Below, piece after piece: positions 1 to 8,519 of a stretch of 52,283 nucleotides of DNA (within the stretch, counting starts at the first letter, position 1; each line of letters begins with the position of its first letter). Below the pieces are notes generated by a model. The model did no database searches and was not told the DNA's origin. It saw only the letters and a list, made by a program, of their open reading frames with translations. The stretch comes from Planctomycetales bacterium (lineage in GTDB: Bacteria > Planctomycetota > Planctomycetia > Isosphaerales > Isosphaeraceae), in assembly GCA_027451885.1 (NCBI GenBank), contig DAIDHX010000216.1:1-52283 (forward strand), written 5' to 3'. The position numbers were made by a program, and so were the translations under genes.

Positions 1-63
1 GGAGAAGACCATGGCCAGCAAGGTCTTCCAGCTCGGCGTACTGGTTGCGACGACATTCGGCAT
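1..63 (-). CDS. Possible N-terminal fragment of an unknown protein (cut by window edge)
   Basis: An ATG at 63 on the minus strand is preceded by a good Shine-Dalgarno-like GGGGAGG about 5 bases upstream and opens a frame that runs off the left edge, beginning MPNVVATSTPSWKTLLA. Only 21 residues are visible, so no family can be named. The only support is the ribosome-binding site and the lack of a stop. A plus-strand frame from position 11 (45 codons) overlaps it and is the main alternative. Confidence 0.3.
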   Translation of the reverse strand, partial: MPNVVATSTPSWKTLLAMVFS

Positions 64-144
64 GAGGACCTCCCCGTGTGACACCGGGATAGATGGAGAG
101 AAATGCGCGCAGGCCGAGCGTGGGAGCTGCGCGGGGGTGGAGTT

Positions 145-705
145 CTAGACCTGGAAAATCCGCTTGCGCTTCTGGCGGCGGGTTTCAACCCCAGGGTTGA
201 TGGGTTCCGGCTCGGGTGCTTTTGGTTCAGGGAGCGGCTCTTGCCGCGGGTCGCGCTGAACAGCGGGATGGGAGTCCATCCCGGACCCGTGGCAGACCAT
301 GCAACAGAACGAGGAGCCGGCCTCGATCGGGCGCGTGTGTCCGCAAGTGGAGGTGGGTGTGAAGGGTCCGATGGGAAAAAGCGGCACGAGCCGGGGCGCT
401 TTCCGGCTGTCCTTGCGGGTCGCCGCAAGAGGCGCTGCCTTTTCCTGCGCCCGCGCTCGCCTGAGTCCAAAGCGAACCCGGCTGATCGTGACCCCTTCGC
501 GGGCCGCGATCTCGCGCACCGATTGGCCGTGCCGTTCATCCCAGAGCCACACGTATTCTCGTGCGGCGATCTCGAGCGACCAGCCCCGCGAGTCGCCGAA
601 CAGGTCGGCCGCCCGCTTGCGGGATTCCGCGCGGTGGGTGTTCGCTTTGCGCCCGCCTGGAGCGGGACCTTGATCCTGGATTTCCACGTTTCGAGGTAAG
701 CTCAT
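145..705 (-). CDS. HTH plus zinc-ribbon-like hypothetical protein
   Basis: I do not recognise a named family. The 186-residue product has a basic N-terminus, then a helix-turn-helix-like stretch (SVREIAAREGVTISRVR, roughly residues 68-84) of the kind seen in sigma region 4 or resolvase-type DNA binders. A Cys/His cluster follows (CGHTRP, then SSFCCMVCHGSG), which looks like a short zinc ribbon. The C-terminus is Pro/Glu-rich and then basic. A DNA- or RNA-binding regulator is a reasonable inference. A GTG at 732 would add nine residues, but ATG at 705 is preferred because the added residues look non-coding. It stands alone, about 280 bases upstream of the end of dxs, with no obvious operon partner. 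Confidence 0.6.
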   Translation of the reverse strand: MSLPRNVEIQDQGPAPGGRKANTHRAESRKRAADLFGDSRGWSLEIAAREYVWLWDERHGQSVREIAAREGVTISRVRFGLRRARAQEKAAPLAATRKDSRKAPRLVPLFPIGPFTPTSTCGHTRPIEAGSSFCCMVCHGSGMDSHPAVQRDPRQEPLPEPKAPEPEPINPGVETRRQKRKRIFQV

Positions 706-982
706 GGTGTTTCTCGCATCGGCCGTCGTCACTCGACGTTCCGAACGTGAAAAACATGCGCTCCATTTCGCCTCGTCAAATCGGAAAAGCGCGTCCGAGT
801 CGTATCCCGTTTACGCAAACTCTCTGGCTGGAAGGATTAGAAAAATCCGTGAATTTTTCCAGAGCGTTCGCGCAATGCCTGGGAAAGTGGGCATCCTGGC
901 GTGTTTTTGCGGGCACGGGAAGGCGTCCGTGCGGGGTGCGGAGACGCCGGTTGCGGGAGGATTCGCCGCGCGGGGGAGTGCT

Positions 983-2953
983 TCAGGATGCGCGGCCGGC
1001 GGAGGGGAGCAACGACGACTTGCGCCCGGCCATGGCGGTTTTGCCGCGGGGGTTGGTCTCGCGTTCCAGGGTCAGGGCGGCCTGGACGACGCCGTCGACG
1101 TCGAGTCCAACCTCGGCAAGCTGTTCGTCGCGCTCGGCGTGCAAGATGAACCGATCGGGCAGGCCCAGCCTGCGGAGGTGAGTCGTCGGCAGGCCGAGGT
1201 CGCAGGCGGTTTCCAGCACCGCGGCGCCGAAGCCTCCGGCCAGAACGCCTTCCTCGATCGTGAGCACGAAGCCGCACTCGGAGAGGACCTTTTGCACGAG
1301 TGCCTGGTCGATCGGCTTGGCGAATCGGGCGTTGACCACGCCCACGCGCAGGCCGTGGCGCTCGCGGAGCCGGTCGGCCGCGCGGATTGCCACGGGCACC
1401 ATTGCGCCATAGGCCAGGAGCATGCCGTCGGTTTCCCACTCGAGAATCTCGGCCGTGCCCAGCTCGATCGGCTGGATCTCGCGCTCGATGGTCTCCAGGT
1501 TCGCCCGCGGGTAACGGATGGCCACGGGGCTATTGTGGGCGAGTGCAAACCGCAGCATGGGCGCCACGTCGCGTGCGTCCCCAGGGGCCATCACGACCAT
1601 GTTGGGGAAGATCCGCATGTAGGCGACGTCGTACGTGCCGTGATGCGTTGGACCATCCGCGCCCACCAGCCCAGCCCGGTCGAGGCAGAAGACCACCGGC
1701 AGGTTCTGGAGCGAAACCTCCTGGAAGATCTGGTCGAATGAGCGCTGAAGGAACGTGCTGTAGATGTCGACGACAGGGCGTGCGCCCGCCTTGGCCATGC
1801 CGGCGGCGAAGGCGACCGCGTGGCTCTCGCAAATGCCCACGTCGAAGAACTGGGAAGGGTAGTCTTCCCGGATGCGCTGAAGCTTGTTCCCCTCGCACAT
1901 CGCGGCGGTGATCACGGCCATCGAGGGCATTTCGCGGCAAAGCTCGTGCAGCGACTCGCTCACGCAGTCGGTGTACGCCCGGCTCGACGACGTCTTGAGC
2001 GGCAAGACAGCCTCGCCTGAGTCCTCGACCTGGAAGGGCGCGGGGGCGTGGAACTTGACCGGGTCCTTGACGGCGGGAGCAAAGCCGTGCCCCTTGTTCG
2101 TAAGCACATGCAGCAGCACCGGGCCTTCCATTTCCTTGACCCGCTCGAGATAGTCGCGCAGGAGGCGGAGATCGTGCCCGTCGATCGGCCCCAGGTAAAC
2201 GAGGCCGAGCTCCTCAAAGAGCATTCCCTGGTGCAGCGAGGCCTTGATGGCGTCCTTGAATTGTTGCAGCCAGCGCTCGGCGTGCTCGCCCACCAGCGGG
2301 ATCGAGGGGAGCACCGATTTGACCTTCTTGTTCCAGTCGTTGAAGGTGGAGGACATGCGGGCGCGGTCGAGATAGTCGCCCATTCCGCCGACGCGAGGGC
2401 AGATCGACATCTTGTTGTCGTTGAGCACGACGAGCAGGTTTTTCTTGAGCCCGCCGGAGTGGTTGAACGACTCGAAGACGATGCCGGAGGGGAGCGCGCC
2501 ATCGCCAATCACGGCCACGGCTCGGCGGTCGCTCTGGCCGACGAGGTCATCGCCGGCCTTGAGCCCAAGCGCGGTCGAGGGCGCGCAGCCGGCGTGCCCG
2601 GTCATGAAGAGGTCGAATGGGCTCTCGACCGGGTTGGGGTAGCCCATGAGGCCCCCTCGGGTGCGGATGGTGTGCAGCCTGTCCGCGCGGCCGGTGAGGA
2701 GCTTGTGGGGATAGATCTGGTGGCCTGTGTCCCAGATCAGGCGATCGTGTGCGAAATCGAAGCTCAGATGGAGCGCAAGGCAGAGCTCAACGACGCCCAG
2801 ATTCGAGGCGAAGTGAGCGGAGCGGCGGCCGACGACGTCAATGAGCGCTTGCCGCATCTCCGAGGCGAGCTGTTCGAGCTCGGCGTCGGCAAGGCGCTTG
2901 AGGTCGGCGGGGGCGGCGATGCGGTCCAGGATACGTTGGGGCGACGGGTTCAT
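983..2953 (-). CDS. dxs: 1-deoxy-D-xylulose-5-phosphate synthase
   Basis: This cytoplasmic thiamine-diphosphate enzyme condenses pyruvate and glyceraldehyde 3-phosphate into DXP, the first step of the MEP isoprenoid pathway. The 656-residue length fits the family. Visible signatures are WDTGHQIYPHKLLTGR near the N-terminus, the ThDP/Mg motif GDGALPSG with the later NDNKMSI, the central GICESHAVAFAAGMA with the catalytic-type Glu, and DRAGLVGADGPTHHGTYD. The C-terminal transketolase domain (TIEEGVLAGGFGAAVLE) is complete. The ITAAMCEGNKL stretch differs slightly from the enterobacterial ITAAMxxG form. The start ATG abuts the stop of the upstream prenyl synthase gene with no spacer, so the two are very probably cotranscribed and translationally coupled. 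The last 25 residues or so (Arg/Ser-rich) are a nonconserved tail. Confidence 0.96.
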   Translation of the reverse strand: MNPSPQRILDRIAAPADLKRLADAELEQLASEMRQALIDVVGRRSAHFASNLGVVELCLALHLSFDFAHDRLIWDTGHQIYPHKLLTGRADRLHTIRTRGGLMGYPNPVESPFDLFMTGHAGCAPSTALGLKAGDDLVGQSDRRAVAVIGDGALPSGIVFESFNHSGGLKKNLLVVLNDNKMSICPRVGGMGDYLDRARMSSTFNDWNKKVKSVLPSIPLVGEHAERWLQQFKDAIKASLHQGMLFEELGLVYLGPIDGHDLRLLRDYLERVKEMEGPVLLHVLTNKGHGFAPAVKDPVKFHAPAPFQVEDSGEAVLPLKTSSSRAYTDCVSESLHELCREMPSMAVITAAMCEGNKLQRIREDYPSQFFDVGICESHAVAFAAGMAKAGARPVVDIYSTFLQRSFDQIFQEVSLQNLPVVFCLDRAGLVGADGPTHHGTYDVAYMRIFPNMVVMAPGDARDVAPMLRFALAHNSPVAIRYPRANLETIEREIQPIELGTAEILEWETDGMLLAYGAMVPVAIRAADRLRERHGLRVGVVNARFAKPIDQALVQKVLSECGFVLTIEEGVLAGGFGAAVLETACDLGLPTTHLRRLGLPDRFILHAERDEQLAEVGLDVDGVVQAALTLERETNPRGKTAMAGRKSSLLPSAGRAS

Positions 2954-3922
2954 TTAGCGATCCCTTTCCACAAGAGCCGTTGCCAGGTTCCGGAGCCGTT
3001 CGCCGCGTTCGCCCAGAGGCGCAAGCGCGGCCGAGGCTTCCTCGGCCAGGGCCTGCGCCCGGCGGCGGCTGCCCTCAACGCCCAGAAACCGGGGGTACGT
3101 CCATTTGCCCAGCTCGCGATCCTTGCGAACCCGCTTACCCATCTTGGCCTCGTCGCCCAGCACGTCGAGCAGGTCGTCGACAATCTGAAACGCCAGCCCG
3201 ACCGCCTGGCCATAGCGATCGAGCGCATCGGTCCATTCCGCGGGCGCAGCAGCCACCACCGCCCCCATCCGGAGCGATGCACGCAATAATGCGCCTGTCT
3301 TCTTGCGATGGATCGCCTCGAGCGCCTCGAGCGTGGCCGTCTGGCTTTCCGCCACCGCACGCCGAGCCGCGCCCAGCGCACGCGGCTCGTCCCACCGGCC
3401 CTCGGATTCCAGGTCGAGCATCTGGCCCCCAACCATCCCCAGGGGACCTGACGCATCCGCCAGGATCGCCACGCATTCCACCGCTGCCGAGGCCGGCTCA
3501 ATCCCCCGCGCCAGCACCTCAAACGCCAGCGTGAGCAGGCCATCCCCACACAAAATCGCCGTGGCCTCGTCATACGCGCGATGGCACGTCGGCCGCCCGC
3601 GCCTTAGGTCGTCGTCGTCCATCGCCGGAAGATCATCGTGGACAAGGGAATAGGTATGCACAAGCTCGAGCGCGCACGCCGCCGGCATGGCCTTCTCAAC
3701 CGGCGCCCCACAGGCCTCCGCGGCCATGAGACAGAGCACCGGTCGCAGCCGCTTGCCGCCGCCAAGCAGGCTATACCCAAGCGCTCCAGCGAGCCGGTCC
3801 GGGCACGAGCCATCGCCCACCAGGGGCAAGTAACGCCCAAGTGCCTCGTCCACCCGGCGCCTGAGAACCTGCATTTGCTCTTCGAGAGACGGTGCCTTCG
3901 TCAACGTTGCGGAACTCGTCAT
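2954..3922 (-). CDS. ispA: Polyprenyl (farnesyl/geranylgeranyl) diphosphate synthase
   Basis: The enzyme condenses IPP with allylic diphosphates. It carries GGGKRLRP near residue 54, the first Asp-rich motif HDDLPAMDDDD (residues 95-105) and the second DDLLD (249-253). The chain is 322 residues, normal for FPP/GGPP synthases. The start was placed at ATG 3922 (MTSSATLTKA) because the 60 residues available upstream are basic and unlike the family N-terminus. The residues before the first Asp-rich motif that set chain length cannot be read as FPP versus GGPP by eye, so the symbol is by family. It lies between xseB and dxs, the common bacterial order xseB-ispA-dxs, and shares a zero-base junction with dxs. 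Confidence 0.93.
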   Translation of the reverse strand: MTSSATLTKAPSLEEQMQVLRRRVDEALGRYLPLVGDGSCPDRLAGALGYSLLGGGKRLRPVLCLMAAEACGAPVEKAMPAACALELVHTYSLVHDDLPAMDDDDLRRGRPTCHRAYDEATAILCGDGLLTLAFEVLARGIEPASAAVECVAILADASGPLGMVGGQMLDLESEGRWDEPRALGAARRAVAESQTATLEALEAIHRKKTGALLRASLRMGAVVAAAPAEWTDALDRYGQAVGLAFQIVDDLLDVLGDEAKMGKRVRKDRELGKWTYPRFLGVEGSRRRAQALAEEASAALAPLGERGERLRNLATALVERDR

Positions 3923-4119
3923 GGGCCCACACGCCAACCTTCCCCGCATGCGCCTTTGCCAGGGTCCTGCGCTTGAGCGCGGCGCTCGAGACCGGCTAAC
4001 AACATCCATGCCCAGGCCTTCTGGCAAGCCCCGATATTGTTGACTTTGAGCTTCCACTTGTCCACATGAGACCCCCTGAAAACTCTGCCGTATAAAGCAC
4101 AACAGCCCCTCGCCGAGAA

Positions 4120-4506
4120 CTAAAACGGTGGGGCGTCGAGGTCCGTGGGTTCATTGCGGGGGGCTGGGCGAACCTTGCGGCCCACGGGCCGATCCTGTGC
4201 GGGAGTGGATGGATCAGCCGGTTGAGCGGGCCTGCGGCCGACAGTCTCTGGATTGAACGTCGCGGTGGCATCGAACGGGGCGGTTGTGGGCGTGCCGAGA
4301 GGGTCCACGCCCGTCAAAACCGCCACCCGCGCCTCGGCCGCGTCGAGCAGTTTGCGGCAGTAGGCCAGAAGCTTGACCCCCTCCTCGTATTGAACCAGGG
4401 CCGTGGCCAGGTCGACCTCACCCCGCTCAATGCCAACAACGATTCTCTCGAGCCGCGCAAGCGCTTGCTCAAACGTGGGTTCAGACTGGTCCTGGGTTTC
4501 AGCCAT
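4120..4506 (-). CDS. xseB: Exodeoxyribonuclease VII small subunit
   Basis: The small subunit of ExoVII binds the catalytic XseA subunit to form the ssDNA-specific exonuclease. The 128-residue product opens with the family core (TFEQALARLERIVVGIERG, then ALVQYEEGVKLLAYCRKLL and AAEARV), a predicted helical pair. It is followed by a nonconserved, Pro/Arg-rich tail of about 60 residues that makes it longer than the usual 70-90. ATG 4506 (MAETQDQ) is preferred over an upstream GTG-type extension at 4533. It is the first gene of the xseB-ispA-dxs group, 197 bases before ispA. No xseA is visible in the window. Confidence 0.9.
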   Translation of the reverse strand: MAETQDQSEPTFEQALARLERIVVGIERGEVDLATALVQYEEGVKLLAYCRKLLDAAEARVAVLTGVDPLGTPTTAPFDATATFNPETVGRRPAQPADPSTPAQDRPVGRKVRPAPRNEPTDLDAPPF

Positions 4507-4816
4507 GAAGCGCGACTTCCTCAAATGCGTCACGATGCGTATTGAACCATCCTATCCGAAACACGGCGTGGCCCGCGCTCCAGAGTATGCCTGGTCCAGG
4601 GAGCCCTGGCCCGCGCATTACTTGTTCTGATATACCGTAAACCCCTGTGAGATAAAGCGTAACCCAACGACAAGCCGGGTTCCGAGGGTCCCCACTTTTT
4701 GGCTGCATCATTCGCGCGGATGTCAGGCGATTCGCTGCCTCGTTTCCGCGTGAAACCGGCTGCATTTTCTGTGAGCGAACGCGGCCTGAACCGGCTGCCC
4801 GGGTGCGTCCGGGCGT
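4507..4816. other. Gene-free interval before the xseB group
   Basis: I see no convincing gene in this 310-base stretch; the short open frames overlap on both strands without family-like sequence. On the minus strand TTTATC (4651-4656) and TATATC (4629-4634), 16 bases apart, form a weak sigma-70-like pair that could serve xseB-ispA-dxs. The match is too poor to call a promoter. Confidence 0.4.
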
Positions 4817-5806
4817 CTATTTTTCCAACGGCCAAAGGGCGAATCCGCGCATCCTGGTGGGGATGCGATACAGGCTCTTGCCAGCCATGATGTAAAGGAT
4901 GGAGCGCCCTCGGCCGCCGAATTCCACATTCGCGGGCGTCTCGGGCGTGGGGATGAAGCCCAGCACCCGGCCCGCCGGCGAGAAGACCACCACGCCCTGC
5001 CGCTGGCGGCGATCCACCGCGGCCCCGTTGACCCTCGGCTGGCGCAACGGCTCCGCCGACGCCGCCACGATCCGCCCATCGTCCGTCACCGTCATCCCAT
5101 CGATCCCACGCCCAGCTCCAAAATCCACCAGCACCCGGCTTGCGCCCAGGGTGCCGTCCGGCCTCACCGAACAGGCCAGAAGCGCGTGCCGATCGCTCCC
5201 GGTATCAGCGACATAAAGTGTTTTTCCATCCGGAGAAAGCACAAGTCCATTGGGCTTGCGCGCACCCGTTTCAACACGCGTCACCTTGCCGTCAGGAGCG
5301 ATCAGGAACACTCCCTCGAAGTCCAGCTCACGCGGCTCGTCGCCCACGTAACGCGGGTCGGAGACGTAAACCCGGCCCTGGCGGTCCACCGCCACGTCAT
5401 TCGGGCTATTGAACCGCTTCCCCTCATAACGGTCAGCCAAAGTTCGGATTGTGCCGTCCGGCTCGGTGATCGACACCCGCCTGCCGCCGCCTGTGTTCGC
5501 ACCCTCGGCGACGATCAAACGTCCTTGGGCGTCGAAGATCAGCCCATTCGAACGCTTGCTGGGCGCGCGATGGACGGTTGTCTTGCCCGTCACAGGATCG
5601 AAACGCATCATCCGATCGCCGATATCCGAAAACAGAATCCCCCCCTGCGCATCCATCGCGCCCCCCTCCGTGAATGCACCCTCGTCCCACACCTTTTCAA
5701 GCTTCGCCCCAGGCGCAAGCAGCTCGGTCGATTCGGTTTGGAACAGAAATCCAGCCGGCTCAAACGCCAGCAACACCTGTCCGAGTACCAGGAAAAAAGG
5801 GGACAT
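4817..5806 (-). CDS. SMP-30/gluconolactonase family exported protein
   Basis: A 329-residue protein of the SMP-30/gluconolactonase/LRE family, a six-bladed beta-propeller that usually hydrolyses sugar lactones with a bound divalent metal. The metal-ligand positions are recognisable: Glu47 in FTEGGAM, Asn136 in NSPNDVAVD and Asp201 in YVADTGSD. Blade signatures such as DAQGRLIVAEG and SPDGKTLYVAD repeat. The first 20 residues are hydrophobic (FFLVLGQVLLAF), consistent with a weak signal peptide, so the protein is probably extracytoplasmic. The start is supported by GGAG about 10 bases upstream. It is monocistronic and faces away from the hydrolase gene's 3' end. The substrate is unknown. Confidence 0.85.
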   Translation of the reverse strand: MSPFFLVLGQVLLAFEPAGFLFQTESTELLAPGAKLEKVWDEGAFTEGGAMDAQGGILFSDIGDRMMRFDPVTGKTTVHRAPSKRSNGLIFDAQGRLIVAEGANTGGGRRVSITEPDGTIRTLADRYEGKRFNSPNDVAVDRQGRVYVSDPRYVGDEPRELDFEGVFLIAPDGKVTRVETGARKPNGLVLSPDGKTLYVADTGSDRHALLACSVRPDGTLGASRVLVDFGAGRGIDGMTVTDDGRIVAASAEPLRQPRVNGAAVDRRQRQGVVVFSPAGRVLGFIPTPETPANVEFGGRGRSILYIMAGKSLYRIPTRMRGFALWPLEK

Positions 5807-5865
5807 GCTTCGGTGTCTCCGGTGATTGTAGGGAGGAACTCATCTCAAGCTCGCCCCAGTGCAGG

Positions 5866-5888
5866 TCTGGTCCGCGATGGTCCCGGAC
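5866..5888. repeat. Short inverted repeat (7-bp stem)
   Basis: TGGTCCG and CGGACCA form a perfect 7-bp stem around a 9-base loop. It shares the GGTCC core with the larger palindrome at 6042-6077, so both may come from one repeat family or act in transcript 3' processing between the hydrolase and SMP-30 genes. Confidence 0.4.
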
Positions 5889-6041
5889 CAAACTCACTGT
5901 GCAAGCTCCACTCATAAGCTTCCTAAAATGCCTATGTTCTTGTTTTGATGCTCTTTCTGTATTCGATTTCTTGTACTCTCCTTGCCCAGATGGACCAGAT
6001 CTTAAAGATTCGCTGCAATGCAAAATCTCGCCAGGGGTTAC

Positions 6042-6077
6042 GCTGGTCCACATTGGTCGGCGTGATCGTGGACCAGC
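6042..6077. repeat. Perfect 10-bp inverted repeat downstream of the hydrolase gene
   Basis: GCTGGTCCAC (6042-6051) is exactly complementary to GTGGACCAGC (6068-6077), separated by 16 bases. It lies about 85 bases downstream of the hydrolase stop on the minus strand, so a terminator or mRNA-stabilising hairpin is possible. No T-run follows, so a classical rho-independent terminator is not established. Confidence 0.5.
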
Positions 6078-6161
6078 TCGTCCCACCTGGACCGGTCGCA
6101 CTCCGGATGTTCCACGTAAAACACCCAGTCGATCTTTTTGATAAGCTCCGTCCCTTTTGGT

Positions 6162-8519
6162 CTAGAGATTTGGGAAGTTGAGGAATTCGTGGAGGAATTG
6201 GAATGTGCCCTTGCCGTTGATGGAGTGGGGTCCATCGAAGAATTCGATCCGGCAGCGGTTCCCGATCTTGAGCTGGGAGTAGAGGTGGGCGACCTTGGCG
6301 AATTCGTGGGCGACGGTTTCGTCTGGGGCGACGGTGTCGTAGCGCCCGCGTTCGACCATGAAGGGCCGAGGCGCGATGAGTGCGGCCATCTCGGCGTAGT
6401 TGAAGGTGCCGCCCAGGTTGAATTCGAAGATCTCGTACTCGCCCATGTTGAGGTAGCTGTAGCCGGAGAGTGTGGACGCGTTTTTCCAGACCCATTCGTT
6501 GAAGTCGGCGGAGCAGATCGACAGGCAATAGCGAGGCACCAGCGGCGGCACGCGCATGGCGGTTTTGCCGCCGTAGGAGAGGCCGTAGAACGCAATTCGG
6601 GCGGGGTCGACGAAGTCGAGCGTCGCGAGATAGTCGGTGATGACTCGGTGCTGGGGCACGATGATCGAGAAGAGCGTTTTGCCGAGCGGGTTCGCCTTGC
6701 GCTGAAGGGTCCTGAAGCGGTCGTGGAAGATGTATGGATTCTGGGGCGCAAACGTCACAAAACCCTGCCTTGCAAGGCGTAATGCGTATTGATGATAGGC
6801 GGGATTCTCGTTTTTGGGGTCTGCGACGTCGGTCGGCCGGCCTTCGAGTCCATGCTGGCAAACGACGACAGGGCGTTTCTCGCCCGCGGGGATTCCCCTG
6901 GGCACAAGCAAAATGCCGTAGGCGAAAACGTCATCAAAGACATCGAGCACCACTTCGTACGCGGTGCAGCCTTCGTCGTCGAATCGCTTGCGGGCGCGGG
7001 GGTTGGGCGGGCTTACGGGGGTTTCAAAGCGCCCGATGACCTCGTTCTCGAATTCCTGGCGGTAGACCTCGACGGTGCGAGAGTAGGCATCGAGGGAGTT
7101 TCGATCGAGTTTTGCGAAGTGGGCGTCGCGGATCTGGGATGACCGGCCGAGGAGCGCTTCGTTGTAACGTGTGAACTGGGCGAGCGACCGGCTCTGGCGG
7201 TTTGCAGCGCGGTTTGCAAGGGCTTCGGGTCTGGCGGCGAGTTTTGGAAGCTCGAGCCGCGGTCGGGTTGTGGGATCCTGGTCAGAGCCGAGGCCGATCA
7301 GGAATGCTTTGCGGGCTTCTGGGGTGCACCAGGCTCCTTTGCCGTCGCCTCCGCCGGCGACGAATGTGGCCCAGGACTCGCGAATTTCCTTTCCGCGATA
7401 GGTTACGCCACGTTCGACAACCGCCTTTGCTTCTTCGAGTTTGATGCTCACCAGCCGCGCGGGGGCTGCGCCCATGCCGGCAGGGATCACCAGCTCGGGC
7501 CCATGCGCTGCCTCGACGATCAGCTTGCGAGGGGCGATCAGGTTCATGACCTCGGCATCGCCAAAGTCCTCGAGCAGGCCGAACATGTTGCGCTCGAGCG
7601 GCTGCTGCCACATCTCCTGGCGGTCTCCCAGCGCGCTACTGACTCCCACGCTGGCGATCCGCGGATCAAGCGCGGCGGCGTAGAACGCCACGAGTCCTCC
7701 CTCGCCGTGGCCAAACACCCCGATACGCCGGGCGGGCTTGCCGTCGTTCGCGGTTTCGAGCACGTCCACCAGGGCAAGCACCTTGGCGATTTCGTAACCG
7801 AGAAGCGTACGCCCAAGTTCGAACGCAGCCCGGTGCACGTACTCACGATCGGTCATCCGAGAGCGCCCCTTGCGGGCTGCCATTTTGCGCGCAAGTAAGC
7901 ATGGGACATAGACTTCAAACCCAGCCTCGGCGAACGAACGGGCACGCGAGACCGTTTCAGGCTGACCGGGCACAAGCCCCATCGCCTCCTCGGGCGTGAC
8001 GTCGGCGTCGGGCACCACGATGACAATCGGTCCCGCGCTGCCGGAGCTCGGCCGGATGCGCAAACCCTCGCCGGTTACGTCGTCGAAGGCCGGCCATGTA
8101 ATCGACTCGACAACCAGGCTCTGGCTCGCGGCAGTGAAGGAATCCTCGACCAGGAGCCTGCGCCCGGCGGGTTCGATTCGCTCGGACGGAACGCCCAGCT
8201 TCCTTGCCAGCCGGGTCCTTTGCTCACGCTCCACCACTGCGAATCCGCGGGGATCGCGGACCACCCGCTCGAACCAGGCCTTCCTCTTATTAGTGGAAGC
8301 CGCCAGCTCACGATCGAGAAAGGCGCTGATGTGGTCGACCATCAGGCTCGCAAGATCTCCGGAAGTCGAAAGCGGGCGCGCATGCAGCCGCTCGAGCTCG
8401 TCCTGGGCCGCCGCGCGCACCTGGAACATGGCCAGCAGCAAAAAGGGCGCGCACGTTCCTCGAACGCACGTTCCTCGAACGCCACGCGCGCGGACGCGAT
8501 CGAAACTCTGTCTTCCCAT
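6162..8519 (-). CDS. Exported tandem alpha/beta-hydrolase (acetyl-xylan-esterase-like)
   Basis: A 785-residue protein with two alpha/beta-hydrolase-like halves. The C-terminal half has a plausible catalytic triad: Ser648 in GLSYGG, Asp728 in RYDTVAPDE and His765 in GPHSING. It also has oxyanion-region sequence VVCQHGLEG, resembling dienelactone hydrolase/acetyl-xylan-esterase relatives common in planctomycetes. The N-terminal half keeps the fold signature (IVIVVPDAD, then RIGVFGHGEGG at 265-275), but Gly replaces the nucleophile Ser (GHGEG for GxSxG), so it is probably inactive. A hydrophobic stretch (FLLLAMFQVRAAAQ) near residues 26-39 suggests a signal peptide with cleavage after AAA. Start ATG 8519 is chosen because the residues before it look unlike a signal region. 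Substrate unknown; an ester of a polysaccharide is a family-based guess. Confidence 0.82.
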   Translation of the reverse strand: MGRQSFDRVRARGVRGTCVRGTCAPFLLLAMFQVRAAAQDELERLHARPLSTSGDLASLMVDHISAFLDRELAASTNKRKAWFERVVRDPRGFAVVEREQRTRLARKLGVPSERIEPAGRRLLVEDSFTAASQSLVVESITWPAFDDVTGEGLRIRPSSGSAGPIVIVVPDADVTPEEAMGLVPGQPETVSRARSFAEAGFEVYVPCLLARKMAARKGRSRMTDREYVHRAAFELGRTLLGYEIAKVLALVDVLETANDGKPARRIGVFGHGEGGLVAFYAAALDPRIASVGVSSALGDRQEMWQQPLERNMFGLLEDFGDAEVMNLIAPRKLIVEAAHGPELVIPAGMGAAPARLVSIKLEEAKAVVERGVTYRGKEIRESWATFVAGGGDGKGAWCTPEARKAFLIGLGSDQDPTTRPRLELPKLAARPEALANRAANRQSRSLAQFTRYNEALLGRSSQIRDAHFAKLDRNSLDAYSRTVEVYRQEFENEVIGRFETPVSPPNPRARKRFDDEGCTAYEVVLDVFDDVFAYGILLVPRGIPAGEKRPVVVCQHGLEGRPTDVADPKNENPAYHQYALRLARQGFVTFAPQNPYIFHDRFRTLQRKANPLGKTLFSIIVPQHRVITDYLATLDFVDPARIAFYGLSYGGKTAMRVPPLVPRYCLSICSADFNEWVWKNASTLSGYSYLNMGEYEIFEFNLGGTFNYAEMAALIAPRPFMVERGRYDTVAPDETVAHEFAKVAHLYSQLKIGNRCRIEFFDGPHSINGKGTFQFLHEFLNFPNL
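8450..8479 (-). repeat. 15-bp tandem duplication inside the hydrolase signal region
   Basis: Two exact adjacent copies of CGCACGTTCCTCGAA (8450-8464 and 8465-8479) encode the repeated peptide VRGTCVRGTC just before the hydrophobic core of the signal peptide. The unit is a multiple of three, so the frame is kept. It looks like a recent slippage duplication. Confidence 0.85.

Larger units (their letters stand above)
5807..6161. other. 355-base intergenic region with inverted repeats and possible gene remnants
   Basis: No intact gene is supported. On the minus strand, just after the hydrolase stop, a frame reads KKIDWVFYVEHPECDRS then DELVHDHADQCGP before a TAA. It looks protein-like but has no convincing start codon, so it may be a remnant. 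GGTCC/GGACC-containing inverted repeats occur at 5866-5888 and 6042-6077. Confidence 0.35.

Noticed and set aside
704-1741. 345-codon plus-strand frame overlapping dxs
   Set aside because: Lies opposite the dxs C-terminal domain and has no signal or domain of its own.
4629-4656. Sigma-70-like TTTATC/TATATC pair upstream of xseB
   Set aside because: Only about half the consensus positions match, so it is noted in the intergenic entry but not called as a promoter.
5186-5917. 243-codon plus-strand frame opposite the SMP-30-like gene
   Set aside because: Antisense shadow; the minus-strand product shows beta-propeller motifs and metal ligands.
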